Source: Zeugodacus cucurbitae
Lineage: Eukaryota; Arthropoda; Insecta; Diptera; Tephritidae
Direction of reading: 5' to 3'
Assembly: GCF_028554725.1 (NCBI RefSeq)
Contig: NC_071671.1
Location: 42,664,001-42,728,000, forward strand
DNA: 64,000 bases
This document shows positions 1-13,161 of this stretch, in pieces. The first letter of the stretch is position 1. Every line of letters starts with the position of its first letter. The translations under genes were made by a program, and so were the position numbers. Under the pieces are notes generated by a model. It did not search any database and had not been told where the DNA came from. It worked only from the letters and a program-made list of their open reading frames with translations.

Positions 1-148
1 GGCAGCATAGTTGAGCGTAATCAGATTGCCCTCGGGCGAGGTGTAGCTGACGGAACCGCGTGCAATGATCACATCGCTGGTGTCCGCTGAGGTGGCCTTC
101 TTCAGGGTGCCGGTCTCTTCGCCCTTAATGCCGTTAGAGGTTTCATAG
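1..148 (-). CDS. Gene 1 exon 3 (RR-1 domain, partial)
   Basis: The reading frame is open throughout and encodes ETSNGIKGEETGTLKKA followed by SVSYTSPEGNLITLNY. The acceptor AG is at 149-150 on the complementary strand. It is preceded by an unusually long pyrimidine tract (CT-rich on the minus strand, about 151-190). The first base completes the AA|C asparagine codon begun in exon 2. The exon continues beyond base 1. Confidence 0.92.
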
Positions 149-3100
149 CTGCCACGAGAGCGAAAGAGAGTGAGAGGGAGAAAGAAATAGTGTGAAAGTA
201 TATAATTAGTATATTTATTGCATGCAGTTAATCATGTGAATTTTAAAGTGTAAATACTAAAAATGTATAAAATATATTTCTATTTCAATTGTCTAACTTT
301 CAATTCTTCTGGTTGCTTTATTGTTGTCTTTACAAATACTTCTCGCCTTTGACGTGCACACATTGCAAAGCCATTTCGTAATCGCTTGCGTATGCTCAGA
401 ACCGGTAGTTGAAGTCATTTGTACATTTGCCTATTCCAGAAACAGAAACAGAAGAGAAATGCGACACTGCATAGCGGCAGGAACAGGTATTTTTTCGGAA
501 TTCCACATTGATTTAATTAAATGATATTAAATTTTGTCAACTTAAGTGCAGCGCAATAATAAATGAAATTTATAAATTGAATTTGGGCGATTTGCGGTAT
601 CGCTGGCTTGGCGACATTGGCTGGCGACACCGATGGTCACGTAAGAGGCGCTATAAATTTTAACTGCCTAAATTTCGTCGAAGCCGAAATAATGATTGAG
701 TCGTAAAGTTATCAGAATTGTGCTTTAAAGAAAGTGGTGCTACAAAATATGATATAATGTAATTTATTTCTGTTTTGTGGAATGTTGTTTTGGGTTTCAC
801 CTCTTTTATTTTTAGTGTCTATGGTAAATCTTGTTGTTGTTAATTTGCAAATTCTAATTGAATGCGCATGCAATTAGTATAAACGAAGGGAACATAAAGT
901 AGATAAATACGAAAACTCGTGTGGTTTAAAATTTGATTTTTTAAGTTGATTTATTTGCAATACTCAAAGTGTAGAATGTCCAAGTGTTTTCAAGATCTAT
1001 GTGGTGCTTTTGACATTCACATAGCTTCCTTTAAATATTTTTTTTGCAAATACAAAATAAGAGTAGTGTTCTTAGAACATTTAAGCCAATAACAATATTA
1101 TTTTACTAAAGTGTATATTAAAAAATCACTAATTTTAATTTTTATATGTTGCAAGTCTACTATTAAACTGTTATAATTATAGGAAGGTATGGTATGGAGA
1201 AAGGAATATGGTGAAGGAATGTGAGGTTAGTTAATTTTAAGTTACTCTTACAAATGGGCGCAAGATTTAATAAAGTGTAACACTTAAAATAAGTTCAGAA
1301 GAGGCGCTCTATTATATATAAATATTTAATACTCTTTTGGAATTTATAAAAATGCGTTCTGTGTGTGCTGAAGATCAATGCTAACGGGGTTTATTTTTTA
1401 TATTTTTTAATTCCAATATATGAATGAGTACTTTCAATAACTAGACTTGAACAATATGTGCGGAAGGGCTGGTGGAGGAATAGTGGAAACCTTTGATCAA
1501 CATTTAATGCTATGAAAACTATTTTTTAGGTTACTGTGGTATTTTACAAAATATATTAATGAATTAATTGGTCTCAGGTCCGATATTAGTCAGAAATGAC
1601 TATAAGAATTTTATTTTTTAACTCTCAAATAACTTAAATTTAAGAGAAAAGGCCATCCGGAAGAAGTAAATGGGTTTATATACGAAAAAGTCTAAAGTCG
1701 AAATAATTTTTGAATAGTTTATGATTTTATGAACAAATTAATAAAAGGAAGAAAATTATATAATTAAATTTAGTATATTTGCTTTTATTTTTATAGTTAA
1801 TTTAATTTTTTTTAACTCGAAAATCGGCATCAATTCATATCAGCTTTTAGTCTGCGTTGAAATCGAACTAGCTAATGCAAAACTAAATAACGAAATTTAA
1901 GAGAATATAGTAAACAAATACAAGATAGTAGATAGTTTCAAATCAGCTAAGAACGCTCACAACACTTTTTAAAATTGTTGATACGATTGAAAAGTTAACT
2001 ATCAAAAATGTTGTTTTCTCAAAGCTAGTTTCTGGCAGCTATTGCTTTACTATAAATTTATCAATTTATAATTTTTTTAAATTTTAATGTTAAACGTCTG
2101 CTTTTAGTGGAAAAACTTGTAAAATCAGTATAAATCGTCGACTTTATAGGTCAACTAGTGTCCATTTAGCTATTTATTTACGTAGCAAAAGTATATATAG
2201 AATATACATATGTATATAGCATATGAATGCCGTGCGATATTACAAAACTATGCAAATTATTTGTTGTTCTCATGACGTCAAAAGTATGCTGTGTGTTGTT
2301 AAAAATATGTATTTATTAATAAACTGTTATGTTGTGCGCTATGCCTCCTCTTGTTTTTGGTGAATACTATTATGGCTGTTGAAACAACAAAAACAGTGCT
2401 TAAAAGCTGAACTTGAACTTGTTTTGCACTCATAAACTCGGCGGTAAATTATTGTGACTACATAAAATGGCGTTAAAAGACATATGTGCTTGTTTATGAC
2501 AAGCTGCAACTATTAAATTAAAGAATTAGTGAATAAGTATACGAAATATTGCAGATAAATCAGCGTTTCATTGAATAAGCCAAACTTGTGTAGCGGCATA
2601 TTTGCGTTTACGGGCGTTGAGTAAATTATAAATTTATATGTTCGGCATTAGAATAGTGACTATGCTGGTAAAATTCTCAAAAAAGTGTTAACAAATTTTT
2701 AAAATGGAAGAAAGCCAAACTCAGCGCAGAAATCTAGTTTACCTTTAGTATTTTAGTATGCAACCTTCTAGTTTTTTCGTTTTAAATTATGACAGTTGAA
2801 ATGATTTACGCATAAGTTCATTGAAACTTTGTTATTAAAATCTTTTTAAAGTTGCCTAAGCTTTAAGCGTTGACAAATAACTACATTTAAGCTGTTAAAA
2901 GCGCATTTTAATTTAAACAATTCTGATTTATTTCTTTAATAATGAGAAATATTGATTTTTTTATAGGCGCTTTGTATGTTTGTCATATTGGAATTTCTAA
3001 AATCATAATTTCGGTGTTTAGTTAGCGTTATTATTTTATATTTTAAACATCACCAATTTGTTCGTAAAGTTCGTTTCTTAAGTCTTTTATTTCTCGCAGT

Positions 3101-6100
3101 TAGCACTACAATGACTGCGCCGCAAAGTATGCAACGTTTTTTTCGCTTCTCTACTCACTTGTAATTGTATGAGCCATCTGGTTCAATATTCGATTCTTGA
3201 CTAACAATTTGTGCGGCTGCATCACCCTGTGCTTGTGGTGCGGCAAACACTGCCGATACGGCGCAGCCGATCAAAAGTAGTGTGAATTGCTGGAAGTAAA
3301 AGAATGAAGAACTCTTATTAGTAAAGTAAAAACAATAGAAGTCATATTAAGTGCTATTGACATTTGAAATGAATTGATTTTTTTAGAAAAAAGTAAATTT
3401 AATAGAAAATATTGTGTATAAGAAAAATATTGATTGATTAGTTAAAGCCAAAGGCTTGTTTCAACTTTCTAAGTTGTATATTGAAGTTATAAGAAGTGAA
3501 TTTCTTGTTTAATCAAATGTAAAATTGTTAAAGGCATCACTGAACCATTTGAAAATCAGTATATATACACTACCACTTCTCTAAGGCAAAAGCTAATATC
3601 CATCGGTATTTGTAGTGGTGAAAGGTTTCAAGAAAAAAAATGTAATCAAAAATTCATTACGTTGTTGTTGTTTCAAATTTATTATTTTGCTTTTACACAT
3701 CCATTTACGGTCACTATTGCAAAAACAAATAAAACATGTTGAAAAAGTTATTGAAATTCTAAGAGGCGTAGTTTTCGAAAAATTTCGAAATATTTTTCAC
3801 GTAAAAGTTTAATTATTTCGATTTCGATTTCGAATGGAATTTGAATTTTTACGAGTTTTGTTTTGAAACTTTTCTGTAATTCCCCGATTGTAAGCGAATA
3901 ATGATTTAAGTTGATTTCCGCAGTTTATTGCCTCAATTGATTGAATTCTTCTTAATTGGGAATTCGGGGAAAAGTTGTAGCTAGTATTTGCAAGATGTAT
4001 ATACATAAGCACACCATTATCATTTCACAATCACTTGAAAATGCACGTTTTCCATTATTCCATTTCCATTATATTGGTTGATATGAAAGTAAAAGTAGAT
4101 TACTGGCGCTAATAACGAAATCAAAGCAGTGTGCTCTATTTAGTTACCTAGTATATTGAGTTGTTTGCAGATAATATTCATATGAGGATATGTTATTACT
4201 TAGCTAAATAATTATTTTTTATATTTTTTGGTTTTAACTCTTAAGGTTTAGCTCAGAATTCAAATTGGAATTTGGAAAAAATTATGAAAAATATTAGAGT
4301 TAGGATTAGTAATTAAAAAAAAAAAAATGACAGAAAAGCAAGTGGTCTGGAGATATAACAGAAATGAAATAAGTTTGAACTTGTCAAGCAGACAAAATAT
4401 ACCATACTGTTTGATCTTAAAAAAAAAAGAAATTAAATATAGTTTAATAAAAATTTATTGTTTTTTTTTTTCTTAAGAAGGTAGTATTTGGACCCAATTA
4501 TTTGATATTTGAAGATGTTTTTCCTTGTCTATACATACATGCATGTTTGTTGGGATAATATTTAAATGAGAAATATGTAGTTAGTAGCTTGATAAACAAT
4601 TGATTTTTTATATATTTTGTTTTTCTTAAAAATGTGAGAAGCTTTCAAATGTCATTACCATTAGCTTCAATTATTTTAAAACCCGTGGATTGCTATTCAC
4701 AATATAAGAATAAAATAATAATGACAGCGATTAAAGAGTACTGGGATAAAATTACCCTATGCCAAGAAATAATATTTAAAAAGGTTGATCTGAAAAACAA
4801 ATCAGCACAGCTGTCAGCCAATCAGAGGCAGCTTTAAACTTATTGTTTTCTTTCATATTATCGTAGAACAACACTCTACAAATTGGAGGAGTAACTTGAG
4901 GAATCAACAGCAGCAAAACAGCCAAATTGTATGAATGCATTTCAAATTAAGCGTCTACAATCGCAACTTTAACTAACTAACTTTCAGTTGCTCAAGCCGC
5001 AACTTTTCTTCATACACAGTTCAACACTGCAACCAATACGTGTACAACCGCCACCCTTAATGATGGTCGGCATAACAAATCGCCAACCATTATTGCACAA
5101 TCAACAGTAGTTCAATAGTTAATCAATAGTTTTTACTACTTTACAACTCCCAACATTTTTCTATTGTCTACTCGTATACATTTGTATGTGGTGTGTTTTC
5201 GTAATGCAGTTGCCAACCAACGCGCAAACATTGATTTATTTAAGTGCCAAACGTCGGACCAACAATTACAACTACTCAAATCGACATCGACTTGACAGCT
5301 CATTGCGATGCCATTTTGAACACCTTTATTTATGAACAAAACTCGACTCCTCACCTGTTTGCACACGAATGCAATTGAATAGTGATAATGAGTGTAAGTA
5401 CATATAGGCGTAGTTTGTTTTTGTTGTTTTTTTCTTTTGGAGTACATATAGACATAATCTACTGTTCATTTGCCGGCATTCAATGGGCAACAACAATGCG
5501 CTTAATGCACTTAATTACAGCAATTTGTTGAGTATTTGCATTTTTTGTTGTTATTGTTGCTGTTGTTGGTGTTATTTTAAAGGGCGTACTTGTCGTGCCG
5601 ATATTTCAATTTGAGCCGCGCATCTAATTTGCATTAGTAAGCGCGCATTATTTATATGAGAAGAGCAGTCAGGAGGGCTCGAGGCTCGAGACTCGAGAGT
5701 CTTTGGCAATTTTTGCATTCTTAATTCGGATTGCATAAGTAAGTGCTATGAAGGCAATATTTAGCGCATCTTTAGTATTAGCTGCTTGCTGAGTGCCCAT
5801 TCACAGCGCAGCGCCTATTGTTGCAGGAAATGCGCGCCGACGAACTACAAGTGTCTTGCAATTGTTGCCACTAAGTGTTGAGGCTTATTGTTTTTGTTGT
5901 TGCGCACGTCTTTGCGTGCAAACATTTCTATTCTTTATCCGATTTTTATAGAGTTTGTTTTTGCATTGTATTATTCTTACAAATTAAATTATTGCGCAAT
6001 TTTCTCGTGTGGAATCAAGTGCATAAATTAAATAATTGCGCAAGCGCCTGCTCGCGTGTCTCCTACGTTAGCGCTTTGTTGTTATGTTTGGTTGCGGTGT

Positions 6101-9100
6101 GCTAAAACCGAAAATTGTTGAAATATTTGCGCAAAATATTTGATGAATAATGTGGTTGTTGTTGTGTTGTGTGCTGCGCCCACAAAATGGTCCAGCATAT
6201 GTGACGGCGTTGCCACTGCGAGCAACGCCTTGAATCAACACAAGCTTATGCTCAGTCATACAAACATATGTATGAGCTCATTTCTTTGACAATTTTTATA
6301 CATTTTTTTATACTTTTTTTAACATGTCTGGCTTGATATTTCACGAATAAACACACGCCAACATGTAAGAAAAAAATCGCTTGTTACTTAGATAAAAAAT
6401 ATTTGCCTTGCTCTAGTCATCCTCTGGCATTCAGCTGCTCAGATCGCTGCCTGCCAGTATGCGACGACTCAGCCACGGTATGTTGACTCTTGCCACCAGG
6501 CGCCGTTGCTGCTGCGCCAATTTTTTTCGCTTCTTCACCCACTAATTGCTGCTTTTAGCAGGAAAATTGTGACAAAATTGCCCTCCATGGCAGTGTCTGA
6601 CCTTTTCACATACCAAAGTGGCATGCCGATTGCCGGTGGCTTGGCTGCCGCACCAAGCTGTGCGACTGTGCACCTCCGCGCCTTAAGCGTTCGCAATCAG
6701 ATAATTGAGCAACATTTAATTGTTATCGTAATGCGATGAGTGTGGCAACATACAATGCGGTAGCTCCTAGCGAGCTTGGCACTTCTGCGGCCACTTTTGT
6801 TGTCATTGTTGCAAAGTAGCAGCAAAAGAAGATGCCACTAACGCCACCTTAATACGTCTTAAGTGCAGCAACTGAAGTTGGGACCAATTTTGTTGATTTC
6901 ATTTTAATTGTTTTCGACCAGCAAAGCGCTCGATAATTTATACGTTTTGAAAGCTTCATTTCCTCATCGCAATCTGCAACTGTTAGTTGCAGCGCAAAGA
7001 CATGGTTGCTCTGGACGCTATTAAATCTTTTGTTATCTGCATTTGGTGTCTGCGTCTAAATTTATGTTTGTCTAGCTGTGGGCGTTCGTGTTCGTACTTC
7101 ATAAATTTAAAGGTCTTGCTATTTAATTTTTTTCTGATTTACTCCGCGAGATGGCAATTATTGTGTGGTTTTTGAACAAAAATAACTCTTATTTGAAGTG
7201 GTAAATGTCAAATAAATTATATGGGATGCTTTTGTAATCATATCTTCTTTGTAGTCCAGGTAACTTTAAAGAGAAAATGTTTGACTTTTCACGAATGCCT
7301 TTTTTGCATATTTTTTGTGATAAATCATTACAAATAACATTTATCGTTTCTCGAAAATAAAATTTCCATTTCGTAGTGAACCATTTGTATATAATGAAAG
7401 TAAAGAAATGACTTATGAAATTTTAGAGACTAAACTCAAGTACAGGGTCTGCACTCCAAACAAATTGATCGTATCTTTCAGATTTTATCAAAATCAAAAT
7501 GTTTCTCTCTTTTTTCTCTAGCTAATATAAAAACCTTTAAGTATATATATATATATTTACATATTTGGCGTAGGAACCGCTTTAAGCGGTTATAGTCGAT
7601 GCCGTCACTTAAAAATAAATTTATCAAAATTTTTAGATCGATTTTTGCTCTCTTTGTATACTTTGAGATCAGAGTAATAATATATGATTACTGATTCTTC
7701 TAAGGTTTCGTAATTTTCAGTTCTGTCATTGTGAAGTATTCTTTTTATAATACTCAAACTGAAAATTTGATAGAGTTCGTTGTGTTTACTGGATTATTTT
7801 AACTCCTTTCAACTACTCTGCATTAACATATGTATATTATTTCATATATCTTATTGTTTCACCGAATGTAGTTTTAAAAATAAATTTTTGAATTTATAAT
7901 TTATTTTAAATTTATTGTATGAAATATTATACAATAATTATAGTGTTTGAGTAGTATATATATAGATAACAACAACGTTCTGTCATTATAAGGAAGTTTA
8001 GTTTTAATTAAAATTCGATCTACATCAAACCACTTATCAACTATGAAAATATTGTGACTGAAATGACAGTAGTAGAATGTAAATCACATGCAAATATTGG
8101 TGTACTCTTCCATAACTTGGGTAAATTATCGAAGTGTTTACTAGTTATTCATATTTATATATATTCAATTATAGTTTTGTTGTATAATTTAAAAACGTGC
8201 CAATCGAAGTTAGACAAACAAGTTTACTGTAAAAAATTGCAGAATGAAAACTCTGTTGTCAATAATTTTTATTATGTTGAAACTAAGTGTTTGTCTTTGG
8301 TACATAAATATGATGTTTTTATTGCCATAAATTATTTCAGCGAGCATTATTCAAATATTTTATGACTATTATAAGGGTTCTAAGAAATGGGTTTTGGTGT
8401 GGTTGACGGTTTTGTTTATAAACTGGAAATTTCATATTTTTTCAATGATTATAAGAATTGTTTATTGTTCATATTTTATAAAAAAATTACGGTTCTAAGG
8501 TTTGAATTTTTTTAAATGTTCAATGTATTGGTAAGAAGTCGAAATTATGAGAATGTAAACCTCTTTTTAGACTAAAAATTAACTTACTTTATGCAACTAA
8601 AACTTTACTTTGAGATTATATGATCGCTTTTGTTATATTTTTTTATATAATGCTCCTTTTAAAAGTATTCAATTAACTATATGTTAATTTTATTGTAAAT
8701 TTAAATTTTTTATATTATTTATTGAATATATATCTTAGTAGAATTGTATTTTCTTACTCTTTGACAGACAAATATCCAAGTAAATTAATTGTATTTTACA
8801 CCAAACGAAATATTCTCAACGTTTAGATAAAGGTGAAGACCATTTTAGCGTTAAATGACTATATTTCTAGCTTTATATCTTTATCTTTTTACTACAGTTT
8901 TATAAAGTATTGCCATTGTATCATGTTAAAACAGAAATTTTTTCAATTGTACTAGTTGGCACTGCAAATTCAAACTTATGATTATTATTGAGCTTTTATT
9001 CTTGTTTTTATCTAGATTTTAAATAAGGGAAATACAATTAGTTTTGTGATTTTAGTACTGAATTCATCCCCTACTGATGATTATTCTTGCTGTCAAGTTA

Positions 9101-9989
9101 CTCTATAGACCTTTTACGATTTTGAGATATGAAGTTTTGATGTATTCTTCAAGGGAACCTTGGCACACTCTAAGAAGTTAGTTCTAGCACTGTGAGGAGT
9201 TCCTTAAAAGTGTTACATATGTTTTCACATTAGGAAAATATAGCACTAAATCTAAGGATGTACGAGCACAACTTGTGTCAAGATGAAAAATTAACTCGTT
9301 TTTGGCATATTCTTATATTTTATAATTCGAAATCTACAGATTTTGAAAGCTCACGCATTAAAACCTTGAGGAATTTGATAATCAAGTGAGCATAGTTTTG
9401 ACAGGATAGCGAAATTCGGAACTAATGTGAAATGAGTATCTGACACATTTACCTGCAAAGTAATTAGTAATTTAAATTGTTGATAAATTAAACTAAAGAT
9501 GAACACTACAACAGTCATATAAGAAACATTACATCGAATAAATAATTCACTATGATCGTCAGATCGTTAATTGTTCAAACAATAATCTATATGTTACAGA
9601 AATATCTAACGCTCCTATCCAATTTCATCCATTAGATGAATATTCTAATAAAGCATTTTTGAAGCTCATTGAATCTACTTTATGTGGGGACCCGATGGTC
9701 TTTAAGACTATTCCTGAGTGAAAAACTTTGTTTTCAAATATTAAACTTTAGAATTAACGGTTTTTCAGATGTTCAAATCGGAATCCTCTTTACTAGTGAA
9801 ACAAAATAACCGATTTGTTGCCAATAGGATCCAAGTCTAAAACTTCGAGTTTCAGAGATTCCTTCAATGATGTTTACACTTTTTAGAATTAGTCAATAAA
9901 ATATAAATTCACTTGTAAATTGTACTTCGAGTATTCTAAACTAGTTTAATTCAAAAGCAAATTGCTCATTCGCCACTTACAATTTTCAT
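1..9989 (-). CDS. Gene 1: RR-1 cuticular protein (Cpr49A-cluster-like), 3' end outside the window
   Basis: Coding exons on the minus strand are 9981-9989, 3159-3289 and 1-148, and the last runs off the window. Joined, they read MKI, then a hydrophobic signal peptide (QFTLLLIGCAVSAVFA, cleavage expected before APQ), a short Ala/Gln linker, and the start of a Rebers-Riddiford RR-1 chitin-binding domain with YNYNYETSNGI at about residue 43 and GSVSYTSPEGNLITLNYAA at the end. Donors (GTAAGT, GTGAGT) and acceptors (CAG) are canonical and the phases fit (0, then 2). The domain's C-terminal half (ADENGF..PTPPP in relatives) is not in the window. RR-1 proteins are secreted by epidermal cells and bind chitin fibres in soft cuticle. 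The introns are 6.7 and 3.0 kb, long for so small a protein. A TATA box and initiator lie 135-170 bp upstream of the ATG. Family assignment is secure; the exact orthologue is not. Confidence 0.9.
149..3158 (-). other. Gene 1 intron 2
   Basis: AT-rich intron with canonical ends. Apart from the CT-rich tract before the acceptor, I see no coding sequence or recognisable element. Confidence 0.8.
3159..3289 (-). CDS. Gene 1 exon 2 (signal peptide and linker)
   Basis: This 131-nt exon encodes 43 codons plus two bases: the signal-peptide core, an APQAQGDAAAQ linker and the first residues of the RR domain (SNIEPDGSYNY). Splice sites are CAG before and GTGAG after. The intron after it interrupts the RR domain in phase 2, at the same position as in gene 3. 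Confidence 0.92.
3290..9980 (-). other. Gene 1 intron 1 (6.7 kb)
   Basis: Long AT-rich intron holding many short spurious reading frames. The only element recognised is a 35-bp 3'-end scrap of the CFDP2-like retrotransposon at 7565-7599. The 5.4-6.9 kb part is somewhat richer in GC and TTG/CAA triplets, as fly cis-regulatory DNA often is, but no specific site can be named. Confidence 0.7.
7565..7599 (-). mobile_element. Extreme 3'-end fragment of the CFDP2-like non-LTR element
   Basis: About 35 bp match the last bases of the 57.5 kb copy, including the palindromic AACCGC..GCGGTT hairpin and the GGCGTA end. It is flanked on the tail side by (TA)n at about 7542-7556. It looks like an insertion truncated at almost its whole length at the 5' side. 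Confidence 0.65.
9981..9989 (-). CDS. Gene 1 exon 1 coding part (three codons, MKI)
   Basis: ATGAAAATT is followed directly by GTAAGT. A first exon with only a few codons before the signal peptide is typical of insect CPR genes. It joins in frame to QFTLLL in exon 2, and TATA and initiator motifs upstream support it. The 5'UTR would run from about 10125 to 9990. Confidence 0.85.
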
Positions 9990-10124
9990 TTTTTCACAAT
10001 TTTTTCGCGACACTTGAACACTGTAACGTTATCCTTCGGACCACTTCGTTGGCTTGTAACTGACTGTCTAACGGTGCAAGAACCCTGCTGTTGCTTGTGG
10101 TTAATTGCACAAATGCTTTGTTAA

Positions 10125-10157
10125 TGATCTCATAGCTGGCTGGTGGCGATATTTATA
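10125..10157 (-). promoter_or_regulatory. Core promoter of gene 1 (TATA plus initiator)
   Basis: On the minus strand TATAAAT begins at 10157, and a TCATTA initiator-like motif places the start A at about 10125, 32 bases downstream. This is the usual TATA-to-start spacing in flies. The predicted 5'UTR of about 135 nt leads to the three-codon exon 1. Confidence 0.65.
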
Positions 10158-12084
10158 CGCGCATGCGATGAGATGCAACCGGGATGAGCTGAGTCGAGTC
10201 AGCTGAGATAAGCCAAACTATTTGCGCTGCACTGTGAAGTACGGAGAGGTAAGCAGCAGCAACAGCGCGGCAGCACCGCTATGACAACCGGCAATTGAGA
10301 CAGCGGCAACAACATTACTGCGATTGTTGTACTCAAAGATAACTGAATGGGAAACACTGCTAGAAGAGGCACTGAGTCAAGATGTTGCCTATGGTGGCGA
10401 TGAAGCTAAGCTGCTGCGATATGTTGCTGTTGTTGGCTTCCGCCACAGTCGACAGCGAAGTCGGCGTTACAGCCGAGCTGCCGAAGGTAACCAATGCAAA
10501 ATGCACAGCAAGTTAAGTAAAATGCAGAGACAACAACATGCAAAGTACTGACTGTTTTGTTGGTGTCAAAACAAAAACAACAACAACAAATAAAAACGAC
10601 ACTGCGAATAAAATTGAGTAAATAACGTTATGTAGTTTTACCGGCAAGAGAAGCAACGGTGTCTGCAGCGTAATGCAGTGACTTTGACGTCGACGCCAAC
10701 ACCGACTGCGCTGCCCGGTTGAACAAAAGTGCAAGTACAAACCGTTTATTTGTAATATTTTTTGTTTTTGCACTTTTTGCGAATTAACTTTTAGCTTTGC
10801 CTTTGAAATTTGTCTTCGGCTGCGTCGTAACTTAACACTTTGTCGTTGCGCTTGGCGCTTTTTCAGCAAGTTTTCAAGATTTATGGAGTTGAAATTCGGT
10901 CTGCGGATGTGCACACCTAAGGCCGACGTGCGGTTTTGCGGTGACTTGCCGACCCAGCGGCTCACTGCCTCACTGTCTCGGTGACTCGCTGACAGGCTGT
11001 GTTGTTGTGCTGGTATATGTATGTATGTATGATTAGATTGTTATGCTCACATGTTCATATGTAAGTGCGCACATTTTTCACCCATTGCCCTGTCTGTAGA
11101 GCGCGCTCCATGCACATTGTTTGCTTAATTTCATTTGTGCGACGCGGCGCATGCGCAACCTTAAGTTGATGAGCTGCCACATCTGATGTGGTGGCGCAGT
11201 TTTGATGGATGTGTAAAAGCGAGATAAGCTTTTTTTGCGCTCAAACATATTAACACTTGAATAGTTAGTTGTATTTTGTTTGGGTTTTTATATTGAAGAA
11301 AAACAACATCGCATTTATCTAAATTGCACTTGCCCTGTCTATCTGCATCTATAATAATATAAATTATTGAAAACGTGTTGCAATTATTAAAATGTAATTC
11401 ATCATTGCCATTAACAATTAACTGCGCATATTTATTGGGTGACCCTGCTGGTTAGCGGAAATTTCCGTTTACTGTTTAAAAGCCTTATAAATGCTTGTCT
11501 AAATTTCTGCAATTTGCTTTTTTTCTTTATACTAAACTAATCGCAGCGTCAATGCTCCCGGCTTCGCGAAATAAATCGTTATTGCATTTAAATGTATTTA
11601 AATCAGTTCTAATCGGTGTGGCGCATCAAAATGATGAGTTGGTGCTGCAGCAAATTACTGTTGGTGTGGCAGCCGGCAAATAGCCGGTATTTGTGGCTTT
11701 GTTTTCGGCTTGCTTCGTACTATTGCGCGATTCATTACTCGTTGTTGCTGCCCATTTTCAGTTTATTACCTACTTTGCACGCCCGCTGCTGCCATTGTCG
11801 GGTCAAAATGTCAATTTTGTGATTTTTCTTTGTTTTAGTAACGTGTTTATATGTGTGTTGGACGATGTACAGTGGTTTTAAGTATAGTAAATAAAGGTAA
11901 AATAAAAATAAAATTAAATATTTTTTATATTATATTTATATTTGAATAATATTTATTAAAACTTAAGTGTCATTCATTAAGTTAAGTTAATTAAAATTGG
12001 AAGAAATGCTTGTACTTTACGATTTTCAAACCTCAAAATCGATCTCAAGATATGTATATACAGCTTTTGGATATCTTATATAAA
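10158..12084. other. Intergenic DNA upstream of gene 1
   Basis: No gene is recognised. The first 800 bp are relatively GC-rich with CAA/CAG runs and probably carry upstream regulatory sequence for gene 1. Open frames at 10324-10551, 10513-10965 and 11495-11881 have low-complexity, non-homologous translations and are not called. Confidence 0.6.
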
Positions 12085-12876
12085 TGATAAATGTTGCGCT
12101 GCGCTGTCATTTTGCCAACATTTTTCCAAGTAAAAGCAGCAACACATTATAGCATCAAGAATATTAGCGAAGCACTTAAGATCTGTCGAAGAACGGCTAG
12201 CCAACTGGCGTATAAATGTGAATGAACAAAAGTGTAAGCACGTTACATTTTCTCTAAGACCAAAAATGTGTCCGGCAGTAAAACTGAACAATATTTTGGT
12301 GCCCCAAGCGAATGAAGTTACCTATCTTGGTATTCACCTAGATAGAAGGCTTACGTGGAGAAAACTTATATCTAGTAAAATAACTAGCATGAAGATAAGA
12401 GCTGAAAATTTAAATTGGCCTTTAAATAAAAACTCTAAACTTAGCCTAGACAACAAAGTGCTTTTATACAATGTGGTCATAAAGCCGATTTGGATGTATG
12501 GTATTCAACTGTGGGGTACGACCTGTGCAACTAATATCGATATAATACAAAGGTTCCAATCGAAAATGCTTAGAACAATCACGTGCTCACCATGGTACAT
12601 GCGCAATGAAAATATCCATAAAGATCTTGGTATCCCTATGGTAAAGAAAGAAGTAGAGGACAGCAGCCAAACCCATTGGCTAATGCTTTAGTACAATCCT
12701 GTTATCAATCACGTCTAAAAAGAAGAGATATGCCTGCATACTAAAGAGCAACGTTTCACCAAAACGACTCAATCACGTGGTTGAGCTTGTCTAGTTTTAA
12801 TTAGTTTTAAGATTTTATAACTTAGTGTTAGGCTTTAAAGAGCAGATTCAGTAAATAAATGTATACTGAAGAAAAA
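12085..12876 (+). mobile_element. Jockey-clade non-LTR retrotransposon, 5'-truncated RT 3' fragment (pseudogene)
   Basis: From 12218 the frame encodes the C-terminal third of a jockey-type reverse transcriptase. The landmarks, in order, are NEQKCKHVTFSLRP, VTYLGIHLDRRLTWR, PIWMYGIQLWG, IIQRFQSKMLRTI and PWYMRNENIHKDLGIP. Upstream, the same frame continues (LAKHLRSVEERLANWRINV) back to a region resembling the post-YADD segment near 12085, broken by a stop at about 12131. At about 12660 a frameshift moves the end of the protein (LVQSCYQSRLKRRDMPAY, stop) into another frame. A 3'UTR with AATAAA-like sequence and an A-rich tail follows to about 12876. Most of ORF1, the endonuclease and the RT core are missing, so it is a dead 5'-truncated copy, the usual fate of such insertions. 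Confidence 0.85.
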
Positions 12877-13161
12877 AAGTTATCAAGTTGAATCCGATCA
12901 AGGGAGTACGCGAATACATCATTAAAGAGGTACATATATGAGCTATAGCTGATAGCGTACCATAAGGGCCGCCAGTTTGATTTAACATCTGGTATAGGTT
13001 TTTCGGTTCGCCACTCTCCAATGCTATGAATGCTTTGAAATATAAGTTTTTTGTTGATTTCTAAATTGATAAAACCCTGAATTATGTTTAAATGCGAAAT
13101 AAGTTTAGATATGGTAAAATTCTTTCATAAAAGGGTGTCCGATTATTTGATGGACCGTTCG

